Origin: Phaeosaccion multiseriatum
Taxonomy: Eukaryota; Ochrophyta, other classes
Assembly (NCBI GenBank): GCA_965112735.1
Contig: OZ218951.1
Span: forward strand, 1,922,001 to 1,986,000
Length of the DNA: 64,000 nucleotides
Direction: 5' to 3'
Shown here: positions 60,131-64,000 of the stretch, one piece after another
Position numbering within the stretch: the stretch's first letter is position 1
How the letters are laid out: each line of letters opens with the position of its first letter
Position numbers and translations under genes: made by a program
The notes under the pieces: generated by a model
Databases searched by the model: none
What the model saw: only the letters and a program-made list of their open reading frames with translations
What the model was told of the DNA's origin: nothing

Positions 60131-61704
60131 TTACCGTATGTGAGATGTTTCCTCTATTTCTTTCCGCCAAATTTTTCCTGAGCGCTCAGGAAGGGTATGC
60201 AACTTGGGGTATGTCCTGCGCTCTCAGCGCTCCGAGCACTTTGGGCAGAAATTTGATGGCCATGGGGGGGAAATTTCGAAATTCACCAAATCGACCAAAT
60301 CATCCACACATAGCAATAGAAAGAGATACAGCTATCCCCAATGCGCCACTCCTGTGGAGCCCCGTGCGTCTGGCTCCTTCCTTCTCGGTTGCTGCTGCTC
60401 CCGCGTCTCTGACTTCCACCTCTTCTCATATCGTACTCTTCCTACACCCGGTCTGGATTAGCATATGGCCTGCTGTGAGGAGGAGGGCACATCGGAGGGG
60501 TGGGTCATCTAGCCTGTCGACCCTGCTGAGAACGACATTAACACCAGCGGGGACGAGGATGAGGAGGATGACGTGGGGGGACGAAGGGGACTGGTTGATA
60601 GCAGATCGTGTGGGAACAGCATTTCCTCACCCTCTCTTCCACTTGCAGTAGCACCAGCAGTTGGTACAGTCGCAGCGCCAGCACCGGCCCTAGCACCAGA
60701 AGACGTCCACGCTGCAGCAGCCTCAGTCGAGGATGACAAGGTGGATGAAGAGCTGCTGGCGCAGGTGAGGGCAGCCTCAGGGGGGCGAAAAGGGGGATGA
60801 AGAGCTGCTGGCAAAGGCGAGGGCAGATGTTGACAGCGCGGAATGGGTCACGCGGCAGTGGAACACCTGGAATATCTGGCCCTATCTATCTCTCCAGTCG
60901 TCGCCGAGTGGAAAGGTAGTGCTAGTGGCCAATCGGCCAGCAGGACTCGGAAGGAGTTTCCCCTGAGACTCAGTTGGGCGTGGACGGTGTGGAAGGCGCA
61001 GGGTCAAACCATGGGGAAAGGTGGTGCTCGTTCCGGGCACACAGGAGAACACGAGTGGCCTCACCTACGTGGCGCCATCTCCAGAGCCACCAACATCTAC
61101 TGTATTGGCATCTACGGGGGTCTCACACAGGAGCGGCTCCGAGTTGTTATTGGTGGGAAGGCGTTAGACAAGAGGAAGACAGAGGAGCAGCGGCTTCGGG
61201 GGCTTCAGGAGCGGACGCTTGAGAGGGTCAGAGGGAGGAGGGTAGTGCAACCAGTTGTGCGACCAGGGTAGCAGGGTAGTGAGTGTGAGAGGTAGGTGTG
61301 TGTGTGTGGGTGTCTGTGCGTATGTGTGTGTGTGTGTGTGTCAGGCTCTGTATGTATGTGTGAGGAAGGAGGGTAGTGCAACCAGTGGTGCAACCAGGGT
61401 AGGAGGGTAGTAAGTGTGAGAGAGGATGCGTGTGAGTGTCTGTGCGTGTGTCTCGGTGTGTGTCTCTCGGTACATGTGTGCGCGTGCGTGCGTGTAAATA
61501 AATAACTGTCAATACAAAGCGGAAATTCCAACTCAACGATTGATTGGGGGACAGCTGCCAACCCAGCACCTCAGCCATAGCAGCCAACCCAACACTCTCC
61601 ATCCGTCTGAGTTCGAAAGTTTTGCCCGGCAGGGTAGTCGTGGGAGAGAGAAAGAACTAAGGTATTTCTCTCGCACGCGACTATATGCTGGCATACCATA
61701 TTAT
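60131..61704. repeat. Tandem duplicated unit, copy A
   Basis: The unit begins near CCGTATGTGAGATGTTTCCTC and ends near TATATGCTGGCATACCATAT. It matches copy B (61705-63484) along most of its length: shared 5' segment (GCGCTCCGAGCACTTTGGGC), a coding segment, TG microsatellites, and a 3' segment of about 200 bp (AACTGTCAATACAAAGCGGA through GTATTTCTCTCGCACGCGAC) that is over 95% identical by eye. Confidence 0.85.
60465..61271 (+). pseudogene. PIF1-like helicase C-terminal remnant, copy A (broken)
   Basis: The frame starts like the gene of copy B (MACCEEEGTSEGW) but has a TAG at 60510-60512 where copy B has CAG, and an extra G near 60575 shifts the frame. Downstream, an open frame at 60843-61271 contains FPLRLSWAWTVWKAQGQTMG, the PIF1-family helicase motif near the C-terminus, and ISRATNIYCIGIYGGL, the VALSRA-type motif VI. 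A base insertion after QTMGK and a compensating deletion before ISRATN leave the segment between them in another frame. No Walker A or DEAD-like motif is present. It is a relic of a helicase of the Helitron or PIF1-like kind. Confidence 0.7.
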
Positions 61705-61820
61705 CGAGTGTGAGATGTTTCCTCTATTTCTCAAATTTCCCCCACCCAGCCCCAAATTTGGGCCATCGACTTTTCCGCCAAATTTTTCCTGAGCGCTCAA
61801 GGAGGGTATGTCTTGCGCTC

Positions 61821-61857
61821 CAAGGGTACTTAAAGTAAACAACTTTAAGTACCCTTG
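61821..61857. repeat. Perfect 16-bp-arm hairpin insertion in copy B
   Basis: CAAGGGTACTTAAAGT (61821-61836) and its exact reverse complement (61842-61857) flank a 5-base loop. Copy A lacks it at the corresponding place (TGCGCTCTCAGCGC), and copy B carries repeated TTGTGCGC-like sequence after it. Confidence 0.9.
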
Positions 61858-61964
61858 TGCGCTTGTGCGCTCTCAGCGCTCCGAGCACTTTGGGCAGAAA
61901 TTTGATGGCCATGGGGGGAAATTCACCAAATCGACCAAATCTTCCAGACATAGCAAATAGAAAG

Positions 61965-62300
61965 AGATAGAGCTATCCCCAAGGCGCTACTCCTGTGGAG
62001 CCCCGTGCGTCTGCCTCCTTCCTTCTCGGTTGCTGCTGCTCCCGCGTCTCTGACTTCCACCTCTTCTCATATCGTGCTCTTCCTGCGGCAAGAAGACTGA
62101 CCATGGCAGTTGGATTAGCGTATCCTGCTGTGAGGTGAGAGATACAGCTATCCCCAAGGCGCTGCTCCTGTGGATCCCCGTGCGTCTGGATCCTTCCTTC
62201 TCGGTTGCTGCTTCTCCCGCGTCTCTGACATCCACCTCTTCTCATATCGTTCTCTTCCTGCGGCAATACTGACCATGACAGTTGGATTAGCGTATGGCCT
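61965..62300. repeat. Internal 166-bp direct duplication in copy B
   Basis: The stretch starting AGAGATAGAGCTATCCCCAA and ending GTTGGATTAGCGTATCCTGC is repeated immediately, starting AGAGATACAGCTATCCCCAA and ending just at the start codon of the copy B gene. Identity is high with scattered substitutions. Confidence 0.8.
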
Positions 62301-63106
62301 GCTGTGAGGAGGAGGGCACATCGGAGGGGTGGCTCATCCAGCCTGTTGACCCTGCTGACAACGACACTAACCCCAGCGGAGACGAGGACGAGGAGGATGA
62401 CGTGGGGGACGAAGGGGACTGGTTGATAGCAGATCGTGTGGGAACAGCATTTCCTCAGCACTCTCTTCCACTTGCAGTAGCACCAGCAGTAGCACCGGCC
62501 CTAGCACCAGAAGACCTAGCACCAGAAGACGTCCACGCTGCAGCAGCCTCAGTCGAGGATGACAAGGCGGATGAAGAGCTGCTGGCGCAGGTGAGGGAAG
62601 CCTCAGCCGGGGATGACAAGGGGGATGAAGAGCTGCTGGCGCAGGCGAGGGCAGATGTTGACAGCGCGGAATGGGTCACGCGGCAGTGGTACAGACGTGT
62701 CAATTACCGTTCGCTCCGTCTGCAGCAGTGGGATGGGGACGACGACGGGCGCGTTGCGTTACAGCAAAGCCTCACCCAGGCTCAGTGCGCCTCACGGGAA
62801 GCTGAAAGTGCCCGTCTTTGGGCCATTTCTGCCCGAGCTGGTGCCCGCGCCCGCATCAGTCGCAGAGAGGCAGAGGACGCTCGGAACCGCCTCACACGAC
62901 AAGCACGTGCACAACGCGTTGCCATCTCCAGAGCCACCAACATCGACTGTATTGGCATCTATGGGGGTCTCACAGAGGAGCGGCTCCGAGTCGTTATTGG
63001 TGGGAAGGCGTTAGACAAGAGGAAGACAGAGGAGCAGCGGCTTCTGAGGCTTCAGGAGCTGACGCTTCAGAGGGTCAGAGGGGGGAGGGTAGTGCAACCA
63101 GGGTAG
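62294..63106 (+). CDS. PIF1-helicase-derived protein, copy B (open, helicase core missing)
   Basis: Open frame of 270 aa without introns. It has an acidic N-terminus (SGDEDEEDDVGDEGDWLIAD), an Ala/Pro-rich stretch with duplicated VHAAAASVEDDKADEELLAQV-like units, a basic region rich in Arg/Ala (ARAGARARISRREAEDARNR), then VAISRATNIDCIGIYGGLTE, which matches helicase motif VI of PIF1-like proteins and the remnant in copy A. The Walker motifs and the FPLRL motif are absent, so it cannot be an active helicase. The start at 62294 is shared with copy A. It may be a decaying transposon gene that happens to remain open, or a domesticated fragment; I cannot tell which. Confidence 0.5.
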   Translation: MACCEEEGTSEGWLIQPVDPADNDTNPSGDEDEEDDVGDEGDWLIADRVGTAFPQHSLPLAVAPAVAPALAPEDLAPEDVHAAAASVEDDKADEELLAQVREASAGDDKGDEELLAQARADVDSAEWVTRQWYRRVNYRSLRLQQWDGDDDGRVALQQSLTQAQCASREAESARLWAISARAGARARISRREAEDARNRLTRQARAQRVAISRATNIDCIGIYGGLTEERLRVVIGGKALDKRKTEEQRLLRLQELTLQRVRGGRVVQPG

Positions 63107-63484
63107 GAGGGTAATAAGTGTGAGAGGGAGGTGTGTGTGTGGGTGTGTGGGTGTGGGTGTGGGTGTGTGAGAGAGGATGCGTGTGAGTGTCCGTGCGTGT
63201 GTGTGTGTCTCTGTATGTGTGTCTCGGTGTATGTGTGCGTGCGTGCGTGTAAATAGATAACGTAAATACTTCGTCGTAAATAACTGTCAATACAAAGCGG
63301 AAATTCCAACTCAACGATTGATTGGGGGACAGCTGCCAACCCAGCACCTCAGCCATAGCAGCCAACCCAACACTCTCCATCCCCTCTGAGTTCGAAAGTT
63401 TTGCCCGGCAGGGTAGTCGTGGGAGAGAGAAAGAACTGAGGTATTTCTCTCGCACGCGACTATATGCTGGCATACCCTATTATT

Positions 63485-63679
63485 TTTCCTACTGCAGCTT
63501 TACTCTGTAATTAAATCTCTCTTCAGATGTGATTATCCAGGAGGGAAAGTTATGTCAACAAACCGGTACGCCTCCCTCCCCCTCCTCGACCCTCCGGCCC
63601 ATTTCCCTCATTCTGTTCACTCCCCCTCGCCCATCCGCCCTCTCACTCCTACACCAACCCTCCTCCTGCTGCAATAAGG
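63485..63679. other. Gap between copy B and peptidase exon
   Basis: AT-rich at first (TATTATTTTTCCTACTGCAG) then C/T-rich. It likely holds the 3' end of the minus-strand peptidase gene. No further gene is seen. Confidence 0.4.
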
Positions 63680-63858
63680 TCACAAGGAGAGGATGGGCAG
63701 GCGCAGGATCTCCCGAAGCTCGTCGGCTGCCATCGCGAGCGTATCCAGCGGGATGCTCTCATTGGGGCTGTGGATGACTGCCCACGAGTCGTTGGGGCCC
63801 GCTGCAGCCGCGTAGGGCGTCGCCGTTCCATTGACCAGGTGCTTGAGCACAGAGCAGC
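63680..63858 (-). CDS. Last exon of a probable M20-type metallopeptidase (partial)
   Basis: A minus-strand exon with acceptor CACCCACAG|GC at 63858 and stop codon at 63680-63682 encodes about 59 aa: CSVLKHLVNGTATPYAAAAG, then PNDSWAVIHSPNESIPLDTL, then AMAADELREILRLPILSL. The G-P-N...HSPNE pattern near the C-terminus resembles the terminal metal-binding segment of M20 peptidases and deacylases (H-A/S-P-N/D-E). The remaining exons lie right of the window; the sequence from 63859 to 64000 is an intron with GTGC/CACG repeats. The family call rests on one motif, so another amidohydrolase is possible. Confidence 0.4.
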
Positions 63859-64000
63859 CTGTGGGTGGGTGCGTCGTGGGTGCGTGCGTGCGTGCGTGTG
63901 CGTGCGTAGGTGTGCGTGCGTACGTGCAGGCGTTTTAACAACAGGAAGGGAGGGCAGGGCTACTGAGCGCACACATGAGCGAAGCCACAGCGCAAGGCAC

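Larger units (their letters stand above)
61705..63484. repeat. Tandem duplicated unit, copy B
   Basis: Second copy of the unit at 60131-61704, about 200 bp longer. The extra length comes from a hairpin insertion (61821-61857), an internal 166-bp tandem duplication (about 61965-62130 repeated at 62132-62300), and a different central coding segment. Confidence 0.85.

Overview
The window is eukaryotic nuclear DNA, most likely from a photosynthetic stramenopile (ochrophyte alga). The reasons are: GC-rich, intron-bearing genes with GT-AG introns; a signal peptide ending in an SAF-type motif followed by a Ser/Thr/Arg-rich stretch, which is the plastid-import signature of algae with a red secondary plastid; a CHASE-domain hybrid histidine kinase; and a Trp-rich ankyrin-like protein of the kind common in brown algae. 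The genus cannot be told from sequence alone. Introns are crowded with microsatellites. Gene models below were built by hand from reading frame, splice sites and phase; in every multi-exon model the phases agree from end to end.

Layout, left to right: SLC35F5-like drug/metabolite transporter (minus, 375-2523); predicted plastid FKBP-NudC fusion (plus, 2995-6563); secreted, membrane-anchored protein with four Cu-only SOD-like domains (plus, 6976-11840); coiled-coil protein with Ala/Lys- and Ser-rich tail (plus, 12220-14795); a 1.78-kb foldback element with perfect 28-bp terminal inverted repeats holding about 545 bp of pure CCCT repeat (15004-16780); hybrid histidine kinase (plus, 16820-19939); a nuclear-type calpain carrying UBA-like, SIM, GRF zinc-finger and PIP-box signals (minus, 20081-24831); F-box/ankyrin-like protein (plus, 25246-26262); CPSF1/CPSF160 (minus, 17 exons, 27253-38674); a giant AT-hook/PHD chromatin-type protein (plus, 13 exons, 39174-53304); an orphan SDR C-terminal exon (53562-53747); about 2.6 kb of decayed sequence; a peptidyl-serine galactosyltransferase/HPAT-like enzyme (minus, 56411-59642); two tandem copies of a 1.6-1.8-kb unit carrying PIF1-helicase remnants (60.1-63.5 kb); and the last exon of a probable M20-type peptidase (minus).

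The genes are housekeeping or signalling genes packed with short intergenic gaps (141 bp to about 1 kb), with two divergent pairs (transporter/FKBP and CPSF1/PHD protein) and one convergent pair (kinase/calpain); there is no operon logic. The most interesting candidate is the calpain. Its PCNA-box, SUMO/ubiquitin-binding-like motifs and ssDNA-type GRF finger around an intact Cys-His-Asn triad suggest a replication-coupled DNA-protein-crosslink protease built on a calpain fold rather than the SprT fold. Also notable: a short interspersed DNA motif (core TTGGTGATACA) scattered through CPSF1, the PHD gene and the upstream flank of the glycosyltransferase in all frames and both orientations, and microsatellites that appear to have grown out of the 5' splice sites.
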